From assembly GCA_963693315.1 (NCBI GenBank), contig OY856187.1:41281242-41345241 (forward strand): a DNA stretch of 64,000 nucleotides, read 5' to 3'. Position 1 is the stretch's first letter. Each line of letters begins with the position of its first letter. The notes beneath the pieces are model-generated. The model did no database searches and had not been told where the DNA came from. It worked only from the letters and a program-made list of their open reading frames with translations. The position numbers and the translations under genes were made by a program. Positions 22,107 through 33,574 of the stretch are shown piece by piece. This stretch comes from Diogma glabrata (lineage: Eukaryota > Arthropoda > Insecta > Diptera > Cylindrotomidae).

Positions 22107-23712
22107 CCCGAGGGACTCTGATATGCAAAATAATATTGATATGCAAAATAATACAACATTTTGCATATCAATATTGATATGCAAAATAAAACAAATGTAT
22201 CCCAGTATGCCAAGAAAATAAATATTTTGAAGTTTAAAATAATTATTTGTTGTTTGTGCGTTGCTATGTAAACAAATTCTCCCAAATTTTGTAGCGTAGT
22301 TTGCCATGAGAAAAAACATCTGTTTTAGAAGTTTCAAATAGTTATATATCAGAACTCTGAGTTAGTCCTAAACAATAATGGATTTGCAATTGCCAGAGTT
22401 TATTAAGCAAAATGCTCAGAAAGCAACGGAATCTTTATTGCCAATTAAATACAAACAAAAATATGATAAGGATTACGGGATTTTTCATTCATGGAAATCA
22501 AGAAATAAAGTACAGGCAGTGAATGAAAATGTGTTGTAAGCATACTTTCAAGAATTGGTAATTCTAATTTGTTTATACATTATACATTTTAATAAGTAAA
22601 TTTATTAATTCAATTTTTTATTTAGACTTAAAAGTATACCCCGAGTTCACAGTGGACCAAATACTCCATTTTAAAATCTACCCTTACAGTTTACGAAAAA
22701 ATCGATATTTCAAAATATAACCAATTGCTTTTGTTTTTAAAAACAAAATCAAGAGGTTATAGGCCAAAAAATCTCAAGTTTTAACCGGCAATCAGGTTTT
22801 GGCTTTCATAAAAGACGCTCCAGATGACGTTTATCTGTTTCATAAGGTAGTTTTGGTTATGGGAGTCTTTGGAGACTTAAGAAGAGACGAAATGGTAAAA
22901 ATGTCAGTTGAGGATGTAACTGATAAAGGTTCCATTTTGATTGTAAAAGTTCCAAAAACTAAAACAGATACGACAAAAGGCTTTACAATCATAGATGAAG
23001 AAGAAATCGGTGCTCTGAAAATAGTACGACAATATATGAATTTAAGGCCAAATAAAACAAACGGGTCAACAAATGTTCCAAACACTACTGCAAAGTTCTT
23101 AAAATTAGAAAACCCTCACCAGTTTACTGGTTATTGTTTGAGATGCACTTCGTCTACTCTCTTAATTGAGGGAGGTGCGTCTTTCGAAGCTCTTAAATTG
23201 TACGGCAAATGGCAGAGTGACACTGTAGCACAAGGCTACATAGAAGAAAGCATCACTTCGAAAAATAGAATTTCCAACATGATTGCAAGTGCTGTAGGTT
23301 TATCTGAAGTAGAAACAAGTGCTATTTTTAATTTTGAAATCATCTCGAATGCTTAAGAACAACCATCAACATCATCAACCTACCCCATATCAAATTAAAT
23401 GATAACTGTATCGGACAATCCTTCCAGTAAATCTGTTGATTTTTCTCGCAAGTTTGAAAATTGCTATTTTCAGTTTGAAAAGTAACATTCTGTATTAAAA
23501 ATTTTGATTTAATTTGAATAAAAATTATTATTTAATAAACATTTTTTAAAACTTTTTAAATTAAAAGCAAATTTATACACAATTTACGACAAAAACAAAC
23601 TGTCTAGTATGCCATGAGGATAAACATTTTGAAGTTTAAAATTATTTATGTATCATGTGAATTATTAGATTACCTTGTGAAACTTACTAACCCTCGGGAC
23701 AGAGGCCCTCGG
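22107..23712 (+). mobile_element. Putative Crypton-like tyrosine-recombinase element
   Basis: A tyrosine recombinase gene (22378-23356) sits between structured flanks. Left: CCCGAGGGACTCTG (22107-22120); right: CAGAGGCCCTCGG (23700-23712), an imperfect inverted pair. A 45-bp motif (AGTATGCCA.GA..ATAAA.ATTTTGAAGTTTAAA) is repeated directly at 22204, 22298 (diverged) and 23606, two copies upstream and one downstream. Next to the left end are four head-to-head copies of an ATATGCAAAAT motif (22121-22190). Insect Cryptons are usually described without long terminal repeats, so the true boundaries are uncertain. Confidence 0.5.
22378..23356 (+). pseudogene. Tyrosine recombinase (Crypton-like), N-terminal part broken
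   Basis: The main ORF is open from about 22645 to 23356 and reads WTKYSILKSTLTVYEKIDIS, then DDVYLFHKVVLVMGVFGDLR. The catalytic core is visible: GDLRRDEMVKM (first Arg), TGYCLRCTSSTLL (the HxxR box, with Tyr in place of the first His), YGKWQSDTVAQGYIEES (Trp/His position and nucleophilic Tyr). This domain layout is that of Crypton/KCTD1-like eukaryotic recombinases. Upstream, an ATG at 22378 opens MDLQLPEFIKQNAQK and ends in TAA at 22537, after which AYFQEL continues the family pattern, so that stop breaks the chain. A roughly 100-bp AT-rich gap with splice-like ends (GTAATT near 22558, TTTAG at 22624) separates the two parts. Probably a decayed element gene; expression of the C-terminal ORF alone cannot be excluded. 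Confidence 0.7.
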
Positions 23713-23745
23713 ATAGTAAACGTTTCCCGCGGGAATTAACATCAT

Positions 23746-23880
23746 TATTTTTTTTTTTTTTTTTTAGTAAAATGTGTTGTGTAGTAGGAATTACAATATG
23801 TGTCACAATAACACATAAATACCTTTTAAGACCAAGGTCCCACAACAACATACGTTCAAAGGTGTTGATGGACGTAAATC
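23746..23880 (-). mobile_element. LINE-B 3' end with poly(A), 5'-truncated
   Basis: On the minus strand the segment holds CATCAACACCTTTGAACG, then GGTCTTAAAAGGTATTTATG and TGTGACACATATTGTAA, ending in a run of A (T on the plus strand at 23748-23765). The same block ends the LINE fragment at 54.1-54.2 kb and occurs at 45.65-45.76 kb. It is a dead-on-arrival insertion. Confidence 0.7.
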
Positions 23881-25410
23881 TTTCTTTTTTTGTTTTTTTA
23901 TATTTTTTGGTAAAGAATGGATAACAAAAAAAAAAATCCTATCACTGACAAAATATGACATAGGCCAATATTTTATGATAGAATAGAGAAAATAAAAGAA
24001 AATTAAAAAGTGGGAATTATAATTCCCTTGATACATAAATAACTATTAGTGTATTAAGAGCGGGTGTTATGAATTCATTATGCCCTTTCATAACGCCCCG
24101 GTTTTTATTGATGCGTTTATATATCGCGTATCCAAGACTTTATAATAACATTATATGCATATGAAGCATAAAGTATATTTTTGATTATATTCCATAAAAA
24201 TAATTATCCAAGTACAGTGTTAGTGACGAAAATAATTATATTTAAACAGTATATGAAGGCAATAGTTTCTAAACCAGCATTACAAATATATTCCTCATTG
24301 ACAGAAATGGAGCAACAAACTAACTAATGTTTTAAAATCTAGATATTGTGGTTTACAGTTACTACGTTAAACAGACGACATTGAATTATAACTGGTTTTA
24401 TATTTAAAAGCAACACAACAGACACAGATGCCAAATTACATCGTTTTAGCTTGAGACATTATCAGTGGTATATATGCTATACAACGTTATAGACTATATT
24501 TGTTTGGAACCTATTTTATAATTGTAACGGACTGCAACGCATTATACTTTAGGTAAAAGGAACTTGAGTTCCAAAATTGTAAGGTGAGCGTTATCTTAGA
24601 AAAGTACATTACAAGTGTGAACTATGTATACACAGACCATATGAAAGGATGACACCAGTAGATCCTCTTAGTATAAGGTAACTAGATGTCTCGTTTTTGG
24701 CGCGACAATTCCGATTTTTTACAATTTGTCCCGCACCGCTTTAAAAAAGAACAAATTTTTGTAAAAACTGCACGACAAACTCGGAACGGCGCGCAGTAGA
24801 ACGGGCAGAAATATACGGTTTTAACAAAAATTACAATAAAAAACATAAATGATAAAAAGATTTCATAATTTTTAAACAAACTATGTTCCATAGAATAATG
24901 CCTAAAATTATGCAATACACGCTGTCCTTATCAGGAACTTATGCTGCAACTCGATGCGTTTTTTCTACGGTAAATAAAGTGTGAACATCAGAAAAGTCAC
25001 AAATAAGAGTTGAGACTTTGTAAACCTTAATTGTATTTTTCATGTGCGATATAATTTAAAAAATTCTTGTTTAAAATTTGATGACTTTTTAAGCAATCTA
25101 CTATACAAAATTCCCACAAATAAGACATATGCCCAACAATAATATATATAATACTAATGAAATTCGTGATCTACGCGGCCGACGCTCAAACCGACCATTT
25201 TTCGACCATTTTATCGACTTCATACTTGTTAATTTTGAACATATTTCAAATATACACACACAATTTTATTATGAGTTTCCCAATTTTATTATTATTGAAA
25301 ATAATTATTTTGTGCAAAATATTTAGTTTGGGCAAACATTTATTTTATTGAACGCGTTCAATTTGTGATCTACTCAAAAACTGCCTTGGGCAGCTATGTT
25401 TTTACAAAGT
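23881..25410. other. Non-coding AT-rich sequence
   Basis: No supported gene. A GC-richer patch at 24686-24800 (TAGATGTCTCGTTTTTGGCG, then GGAACGGCGCGCAG) looks like part of an unclassified mobile element. Confidence 0.4.
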
Positions 25411-25417
25411 TTAAGAA

Positions 25418-26109
25418 CAGGGTGGTCCGAAAGATTTCTGAAAATTAAAATATAGGGTAACTTGCAAATCAAATTGCAAAAGAATGGCTCAACTGCTATT
25501 AATATATGTGGTAGAAAGATAATTGACTGTGATCGAAATCCATAGTAAAATTTTTGATTAAACTGTTAAAAATATTAAGAAATGTGAACAATATGAAAGT
25601 TTAACCTTATTCTAAAACACACTAAAATTTAATAAAGCGGTTTTTGGTTCTAAATATATTAATTTTTAAAGATGAGCATCTTAGGTTATAAAATTTTAGT
25701 TTTAGATGAAATTCGTTATCTGGACGAATGGAGAACAACCAATCGACTTCATACTTGGCATACAAGTAGTATGGCTTGATGTAAAAAAATAATACAAGAC
25801 AATGACGCACTCGATATGAACGATGTGTGTTGGAAAGGTAATTGACTAAAAATACAGGGTAAACCTTTTGATTACACTGTTACTAAAAAAACGCTTAGAA
25901 ACAAATTTTTTTGAAAATAGCGCTGTTTCCGTAGGTCAACTATTTATCGAATATTTTTTCACAATATAAAAGTTCTAAGCATACCCTAAAACTAGTCAAA
26001 ATAAAAAAAAGTTCGTTTGATTCTTAAAAGTGCCGTAAGCCATTCTCTTGCAATTTGATTTCAAAGTGACCCTAAGTTTGAATTTCCAGAAAACATTCGG
26101 ACCACCCTG
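25418..26109. mobile_element. TIR element, 692 bp, non-autonomous
   Basis: Inverted ends CAGGGTGGTCCGAAAGATTT (25418) and its approximate complement ending GACCACCCTG (26109). The arms stay complementary for about 80 bp: GGGTAACTTGCAAATCAAAT faces ATTTGATTTCAAAGTGACCC, and AATGGCT faces AGCCATT. Mirror symmetry reaches two bases outside (GAA/TTC). No transposase; no clear duplication. CAGGGTGG ends are seen in several insect DNA-transposon families, so superfamily is open. Confidence 0.7.
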
Positions 26110-26839
26110 TTCTCATGCTAATCACTTTAAAAACACAATTTTATATATCGTTTATCGTTTGCAGATTTTAATTCAGAATAATTTAGTTCTGTGTAGGGTG
26201 TATTGACTGGAAGTTAGGGCTAGACAGTTCAGACAGACAAAAAATCTGCATTAACAACAAGGACTTACTTCTCGTTAATTCATCCTATAATTTCGATCCC
26301 TGACCTGCCCAAAAATACGCTTTGCATTGTCGCATGCTTTGCCTTGACGCTACATTGTACTGTAGCATCAAGGTTATAATGATTTTTGTTACATATACTT
26401 GCCCTCTATCTGCAATATTTAAATAAGAAAAAAATGAAACAAAAGTATTACTACGATTTAATTCCTCTTCTTACATTCTATTTTTATGAAACGAAATAGG
26501 ATAAATATTTCAATACATAAACATAACCAGTTCTTTTTGCTGGTGTAAAAAGGGTGTACAAAAATGCTGTGCCCCTTTTACATGTTAAACAAACCAACAA
26601 GAAGATGATAGTATGGTAGATTAGATGGAATACCCTGTGGATTCGTAGTATAAATGTATCGTATATAACAAACGAAAGAAATATGCAATCAACCTGCTCT
26701 CTTTCGACATGTTTTAAATAAATTTTTATTTATTGTAAAAAATTAAATAAATAAAAAGGTATTTTTGTTTGATCTCCAAGTCGTTGTATATTAAATGAAA
26801 TCAATAATTTAAATTAATAAATTATTGGTAAATTGAATC

Positions 26840-27120
26840 ACCAAACAATCTTTTTAGTAAGTATATTTATTCATTGACGCGTTTCGAATATTAAATATTC
26901 ATCATCGGTACAAAAAATATGACAATATGACTCTCTTTCGTTTAATTTTTGTAAAAATGATATTAATAGTTACATTTTGAAAATTTTAGTTCAGTACGCG
27001 TTTCATATTTAAATAAATAAAATTAAAAATTTATTGATTTAATACGTGTTTCTTATTTAAATAAATTAAATTAAAAATTTATTGATTAGTACGCGTTTGA
27101 TATTAAAATAAATCAAAAAT
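26840..27120 (-). repeat. Penelope-like 3' tail and 47-bp triplication
   Basis: GACGCGTTTCGAATATTAAA..ATCATCGGTAC at 26877-26910 mirrors the 3' tail of the Penelope-like element at 4.70-4.74 kb, so this is a solitary tail. From 26993 a 45-50 bp unit (AGTACGCGTTTCATATTTAA, then AAAATTTATTGATT) is repeated three times to about 27115. Confidence 0.55.
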
Positions 27121-27889
27121 TGATTATTATTAAAGCAATTCGAGTTCACGAGTTATATTTTGGAATAAACCCAATATTCTTTGTTCAATTCAGTTTTCAA
27201 TTTTATTGAATAAATAAAAAGTCAATAATTGAGCGTGAATAATTGCAGTTAGTACTATAAAACTGAAACAGTTTGTTTTTTTTTTGCTCTAAATCAACAA
27301 AAAAATATGGAGGGGATGAAATCTCACAGCTCTGAGATATCAAGACTTCGGTCTAGGTTAAGGATTTTGATATAGTTTTCGGCAAAAAACTTTTATGAGG
27401 ACATGGTTTTTAGTTTTGGGCAGCGATGTATATCAAACATAACTCTTTGTTAAAGTACAAGTATTTTTTATCTCTGTTTAAAAATTTATTACAAAACTAA
27501 CACGAAACATCAATACGTTGCCGGAAATTTATAATCCAAATTCCAAAAATATTGTTAAACTAAATAAAATCAAACTTTTTTCAAAATTCCAAAAATTAGA
27601 ATGTTAAAATTAGAATCAAATATTTAAACTTTTTCTAAATTCCAATAATAATCCAAAAATTTTTAAAAATTCAAACTTTTTCCAAAATTCTAAAAATATT
27701 GCAAAAATTATTACAAAATCAAATATTGAAATTTGTTTTTTGACAAATTTATAATGCCATAATTCTCTATAATAATAATAAAATTTCATTTCAAACAAAC
27801 TGATGCGGCGTCGATGAGAGGTGGACTGTATTTTTTTTATTGAAGATATATTTGATGTGAGTTGGGTTGGCACATCAACTTCCAACACC

Positions 27890-28665
27890 GTGATGCAAAT
27901 ATGGAAATATCTCAGCTCATATAATAATTGAAGTCATGTACATATGAGATGAATGATGCAATGATGAAAATATATCAGCTCATATAATGGTTGAAGTTAT
28001 GTACATATGAGATGAATGATACAATGAAGAAAATATCAGCTCATATAATGGTTGAAGTTATGTAAATGAGATGATTAACTGGAGCAATGACGACAATATC
28101 AGCTCATATAATAGTTGAAATCATGTACATATGAGATGAATGATGCAATGATGAAAATATATCAGCTCATATAATGGTTGAGATTATGTACATATGAGAT
28201 GAACGATGCAATGATGAAAATATCAGCTCATATAATAGTTGAAGTTATGTACATATGAGATGAATGATGCAATGATGAAAATATATCAGCTCATATAATG
28301 GTTGAAGTTATGTACATATGAGATGAATGATACAATGATGGAAATATCTCAGCTCATATAATAATTGCAGTTATGTAAACGAAATGATTAACTGAAGCAA
28401 TGACGAAAATATCTCAGCTCATATAATAGTTGAAATCATGTACATATGAGATGAATGATTGAAGCAATGACGAAAATATCTCAGCTCATAGAATAGTTGA
28501 AATCATGTACATATGAGATGAATGATGCAATGATGAAAATATATCAGCTCATATAATGGTTGAAGTTATGTACATTTGAGATGAATGATACAATGAAGAA
28601 AATATCAGCTCATATAATAGTTGAAATCATGTACATATGAAATGAAAGATGCATGGAAACATCAC
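27890..28665. repeat. 63-bp minisatellite, about 12 copies
   Basis: CAGCTCATATAAT-type markers at 27913, 27976, 28037, 28100, 28163, 28224, 28287, 28350, 28415, 28482, 28545 and 28606 give a 61-67 bp period. Each unit contains CTCATAT and ACATATGAGATGAATGATG, so it can fold on itself. Unit length varies by deletion of AT pairs. No coding capacity. Confidence 0.95.
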
Positions 28666-28669
28666 CCGT

Positions 28670-30000
28670 TCCAATCGATGAAAACTCATACGAGGTTTTT
28701 ACTGCATGAACACTCGATGAATATTTGTCAGAGAACAAAGAAAAAACTATTTGGTTAATTTATATATACATTAAAAAACTGACCTGATGCACACAACTTT
28801 ATAAAAACTTCATTTATTAATTTTACAATTATTGATTTAACACATGGGAATACAAAATATTTAAAATTCACTTAAAAACTAAAAGAGAGAGCTTAGCTCA
28901 TACTCAACCAACTACATGGTAATACCAACAACACTTTTTACTGACAATACTATTCAGATATAAATTCGTAAGAATAAGAGGCCAAAACTACCAAAACAGT
29001 CCATTTTATAGAAAGCCAAAACTCTACAAATCACAGCTGTCAAGTTTACCAACGATCTCGAAACTATCGAATTAATAATATAGAATAACGAACACATAAA
29101 TTCAATGTGAAAATTGAAAATATCGAATGAATGATCAAAATATACCGAACACGTCAATTCAAAATTGACAGTTTCGTTGACATTTCAAAAGGATTGTTTT
29201 GGTAATGTTTTGCATAATTTTATAAATAATAAATAAATCTTTAATTGGTTTTGTTTTGATTCTAATTTAAAATATTTTGATTTTTCAGGTAAACTATTTA
29301 ACAATTCACGATAATGCGTGAACACAAACAATTTTATTTTTTTCCAAAAAATTGGTTATAAAAACAAATAAAAATCTTTCTTTTGACACACTTGAAAACA
29401 TATTTTTGACAAACTTATATTACCATAATAATAATCCTTAATATAATAGCCGTGAGTCTATCCCTCTATACGGTCGTAACGCTGATGACGTAGTACATTT
29501 TTTATTGTTTTTTTTTCAATTTTTTTAAATAACATTAAAATTATTGTTTTTTTGTTATTGTTTTAAAAAAATTTAGAGGGGGGATTTTTTTAAAAGTTAT
29601 TTATAGTTTTTGTTGTTGTTTTAATTAAATCTGTTTTTTTTTCAATTCAATTAGTCACAATATATGTAATATGTTTTAATTTTGCTTTTGAACCTATATA
29701 GGTAATACATGCTATATATTATATTTGATTTATTGTAATTAATATACTTCACAAACAAACTTAAATCGTTTAAAGCAAAAACATGAGAAATTTCAGAGAG
29801 AATTTTTTAAATGATTATAGTTGTGTTTTGTATGTAAGCTTGTGCTTTTGTATGTAAGCAAATGCTTTTCTTAACTCCTCTTTGTAGCACTATTATAGCA
29901 GAAGTCAGACCCAGAAAATTGTTCTATAGAACAGCGAACATAACAGCATAGAAAAATATAGATTTTTAACAATTTTTAAAAATTATGTAGGTTGCAAACA
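28670..30000. other. Non-coding AT-rich sequence with repeat fragments
   Basis: No supported gene. 29325-29440 (CCAAAAAATTGG, TCTTTCTTTTGACACACTTG) is a copy of the unit duplicated at 31.5-31.8 kb; 29490-29570 is a partial SINE-like tail. Confidence 0.45.
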
Positions 30001-30004
30001 TTTG

Positions 30005-30200
30005 ATATTATTGGGACAAAAAACAAAAAACAGTTTGTGTTATAATATACATTTTTAAACATTTAATAATTTAAACCGATTTAATAAAATGATGTTTAAA
30101 AAACTCAGTACAAAATTTCGTTGTCATTGTCGATGTAGAGGGTTGTGAAAAGGTACGGGGTTCAACGCGGACCCTATATTTATTTTTTATTGTTTTTGTT
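30005..30200. repeat. Dispersed repeat, copy 1 of 2
   Basis: The block AGTTTGTGTTATAAT..ACATTTTTAAACATTTAAT, CATTGTCGATGTAGAGGGTT, GTTCAACGCGGACCC recurs at 32.74-32.91 kb in the same orientation with few differences. No ORF; probably part of one element family whose body lies at 30.2-31.3 kb. Confidence 0.75.
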
Positions 30201-30227
30201 TATTTTTTTATAGAACATAAAAATAAT

Positions 30228-30715
30228 TTCTTTGGGATTTTTTGTATTAAATTTCTAGATATTACGAAGTATGTATTCATAGGATGAGATAATATTTCGT
30301 CAACACTTAAGTCAACATTCTAATCAACATCCTAAGTCACGAGTGTAAAGTCAATATTGATTGTTGGCAATCAATGCGAAACTTAATATCTGACGCATGG
30401 TCAATTCATTGCTATATTTTTGGTTAGGAAATATAGACAACTTCAGGGGAATTTTTAATTTGGAACGTATTCTTGTGAACAATTAAGCTTAAGTACATAT
30501 TGGAAATCACTTGAGCTTTGCAATTCGAAATAACTTTTCATTTCCTCTAAAATTCCTTTAGAAAAATTTTTTGTGTTTCGTGCCATAATAACTTTACACT
30601 CGTGACTTAGGATGTTGATTAGAATGTTGATCCAAGTGTTAACGAAATATTCTCGTATCCTATGAATTCATACATCGTAATATTTAGAAATTTAATACAA
30701 AAAATCCCAAAGAAA
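30228..30715. mobile_element. Inverted-arm element, 488 bp
   Basis: Left arm 30228-30342 (TTCTTTGGGATTTTTTGTAT ... CCTAAGTCACGAGTGTAAAG) is complementary to right arm 30596-30715. Arms are about 90 percent matched by eye. A second inverted pair crosses it (30476-30586 with 30909-31019, containing AACAATTAAGCTTAAGTACA), so the region is probably two copies of one repeat in opposite orientation. A diverged relative lies at 2.55 kb. Confidence 0.7.
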
Positions 30716-30825
30716 TGCAATTTCCAATATGTAATCATAGATGAAAGATTCAATTTAAGTAAATATGAAAAATTAAGAAGTTTCAATTTGGAAATTATCT
30801 GAACATGAAAATTAAAATATGGTAC

Positions 30826-30915
30826 GTCATCGCCGCTGTGGCTAAGTTATGTAAGACACACTGGATTTGAACATACGTCTCTGATGAACGTGAGTTCGAA
30901 TCCTGGCACGAAACA
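30826..30915 (+). repeat. tRNA-derived SINE head
   Basis: CGCCGCTGTGGCTAAGTTAT fits a class II tRNA box A region and GTGAGTTCGAATCCTGGCAC is a good box B with its flanks. Spacing between them (about 45 bp) suits a tRNA with a long variable arm. It does not close into a clean acceptor stem, so it is a SINE rather than a tRNA gene. A relative lies at 51.36 kb. Confidence 0.6.
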
Positions 30916-31489
30916 CAAACAATTTTTCTAAAGGAATTTTAGAGAAAATGAAAAGTTATTTCGAATTGCAAAATTCAAATGATTTCCAATATGTACTTAA
31001 GCTTAATTGTTCACAAAAAACCCTTCCAAATAAAAATTATTCCTTTTTATTCATAAAAATTCCATTTACGGCATTTAAATTTTTCGATAATGTAGTCTTT
31101 CAGCCATTTCGTTCAAATTTATTATTTATATCATTTCGATATTAATAAGAAAATTAATTATTTATATGACAGATAGCTTGTTTTCCATCATTATTTTTGC
31201 ATAGTTTCATTTTCTGTAAATAAACTAAAGTAAAACAAGAGCTGCTATTTCATTATTTCCTTAATACATATTATTATTTCCAGCCATTTGTGATTGATCG
31301 TATAAAAATATATGGTATGTACACTTCACGATGGTTTTTTGTAGAATTATAGTTAAGCAGCAGGTGCACACAGAATAGATTAGAAGAGCTTGGATTATGA
31401 TGGATAGTACTTAGTAATTGTATCAAAGCCAGATGAAAAGGCAAAGAGTGTATTGGCGTGCGAGGGGAAGTGGGGAGGGGAGGGGGGTG

Positions 31490-31800
31490 CAGCCCACGGT
31501 ATACCCCTAGTTCTCAATAATAATAATAAAATTTTATTTCAAACAAACAATTATATTTTTTTCCAAAAGATTGGGTAAAAAAATAAATAAAAACTTTCTT
31601 TTGACATACTTGACAACAATTTTTGACAAACTTATAATGCCATAATTCTCAATAATAATAATAAAATTTCATTTCAAACAAACAATTTATTTTATTTTTT
31701 TTCCAAAAAATTGGGTAAAAAAATAAATAAAAATCTTTCTTTTGACACACTTGACAACATTTTTTTGACAAACTTATAATGCAATAATCTAGTTTTTGAT
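31490..31800. repeat. Direct duplication of a 145-bp unit
   Basis: CTCAATAATAATAATAAAAT, ATTTCAAACAAACAAT, TTCTTTTGACA.ACTTGACAA and GACAAACTTATAATGC occur twice in tandem. Fragments of the unit recur at 27.73-27.80 and 29.33-29.44 kb. Confidence 0.75.
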
Positions 31801-32739
31801 CTCACATACCAATCCCTACCATCAAGATTTCTCCAAATTTAATGTTCCTACTCGTAATCACTTAAAATGAACGTTTTTAAGCCAAAAATATAAATATTTG
31901 CTATTTTTGACACACATAATGATTTTTTGACACACTTCCCGTACAGTTATCGAACACAGCGTCCTTTGGGACCTGTCCCTTGAGTATACCTATTTTGAAA
32001 AAATTTTTGAAATCCCTTCAGCGGTTTTCCCTGCAGCGTAGGTAATGATGGCGGCCGGCCGGCAGACAAACATACATTTTTTTTGCTTTTTTAGAATCAG
32101 TAGGTCCTAACACGTCGAGAAATGCCAAAAAAAGTAAGGGTAAGCATTTCACTTTTGGCTCATGAATGTAATACTTAGGTCTTTCAGACCGAAGTAATTG
32201 TGTTAGTGTATCCCCATGGGATTTGAAAAACCAATGTTAAGATATTTTTAGTTAATGGTTTAGAAGAAAATTAATAGAAATAAAAACTAAATTGATAATA
32301 ATGGAATTGAAAATAAAAATAAACCAAGTTTGATTTACTCTATTTTTTTGTTTCAAAGATTATAACTGAACCAAAAAAAACATTGGTTTCCATCTCTGGT
32401 TATTAGTATAATTCAAATTTGATTGGTGAAATTGAATGATGTCATTACATTTTAGAGAATTTCATTAGTTTAAATTAAAATAAAACTAAGGCAAAAAGTT
32501 TCAGTTGTAATTTTCCAAGGGCGGTGATAATTCAAAATAATTTTTTGCTAAAAATTTCGAAAGCAAGTACATATATACCACTTGCTTGAGGAATTTTCCA
32601 AAAAATTATGAGAATTTATCAACGAACGAGGGGAATTCGTTTAGAAAATTTTTTGCTATTTTTCATTTATTTATACATTTTTTATAAATTATACGTTGGC
32701 CTACTGTTAAGTTCAGTTAATTATTTCAAAATTAGATTG
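31801..32739. other. Non-coding sequence
   Basis: No supported gene. Around 32015-32080 the phrase TCCCTTCAGCGGTTTTCCCT followed by GGCCGGCCGGCAGACAAACA resembles retroelement 3' ends. Confidence 0.4.
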
Positions 32740-33070
32740 AGCAAAAACCAGTTTGTGTTATAATAAACATTTTTAAACATTTAATAATTTAAACCGATTT
32801 CATAAAATGAACTTTAAGAAACTCAGTACAAATTTTCGTTGTCATTGCCGATGTAGAGGGTTGTGAGAAAGGTTCGGGACTCAACGCGGACCCTTATTTA
32901 TTTTTTATTCTTTTTGTTTATTATTTTTTTTAGAACATAAAAATTATTTCTTTTTATTCATAAAAATTCCATTTACGGCATATAAATCTTTCGATAATGT
33001 AGTTTTTCCAAATTAATGCAATAATTGTCTTTTACCCGTTTCGTTCAAATTTGTATCATTTCGATATTAA
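32740..33070. repeat. Dispersed repeat copy 2 and SINE-like tail
   Basis: 32740-32910 repeats 30.03-30.19 kb; 32930-33070 (TCATAAAAATTCCATTTACG, GATATTAACAAGAA) repeats the tail at 31.03-31.16 kb. The tail is cut by the palindrome at 33076. Confidence 0.65.
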
Positions 33071-33075
33071 CAAGA

Positions 33076-33420
33076 ATAGTAGATTCTTGTATGAGCTTAG
33101 AATGAAGGCCATTCTTCACGAGGATGAAGTTTCCCGGAACGAGCGTAGCGAGTGGAGGGAATCATCCGAGTGAAGAATTGCCTTCATCCTAAGCGAATAC
33201 AAGATGCTATTTTATCCACGACTTTAAAAATATTTGAAATATATAAAGTTTTCATTTAAAACTTTATATCGCCAAATTGAAATTAATTTATCATAGAAAA
33301 CAAGAAAAACAAAACGTTTGTTGTTTATTTTAGGTTTATATATGTATTGTTCTTGTTTAAACTTTTTTATATTACTATACCAACAAATCAAGTTTTTAAT
33401 TTGTTAGAGGAATTTTTTAT
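33076..33420 (+). repeat. Palindrome-associated repeat, copy B
   Basis: Same family as 20.3-20.7 kb: TAGTAGATTCTTGTATGAGC starts the snapback, which contains GAGCGTAGCGAGTGGAGG in its loop and ends near GATGCTATTTTATCCACGAC. The adjoining 200 bp encode the ITIPTNQVFNLLEEF stretch in frame with copy A. The copy is interrupted at about 33420 by the 3' end of a LINE. Confidence 0.75.
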
Positions 33421-33574
33421 AAATATTTATTTATTTATTTATTTATTTATTACAACCATCCATATATATATTAATTTGGCTAATACATTAACGAGAATAA
33501 AACACAACAGTTACAAAAATTACAATCAAATTTACAACAAAATTAAATTAATAAAGGTACTTAAGTCAAAATGC

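Noticed and set aside
27890..28665. CRISPR-like array of regularly spaced repeats
   Set aside because: Units are contiguous tandem copies without distinct spacers, and the context is an insect genome.
30826..30915. Functional tRNA gene
   Set aside because: Box A and B are present, but no 7-bp acceptor stem or anticodon arm could be drawn; a SINE head fits better.
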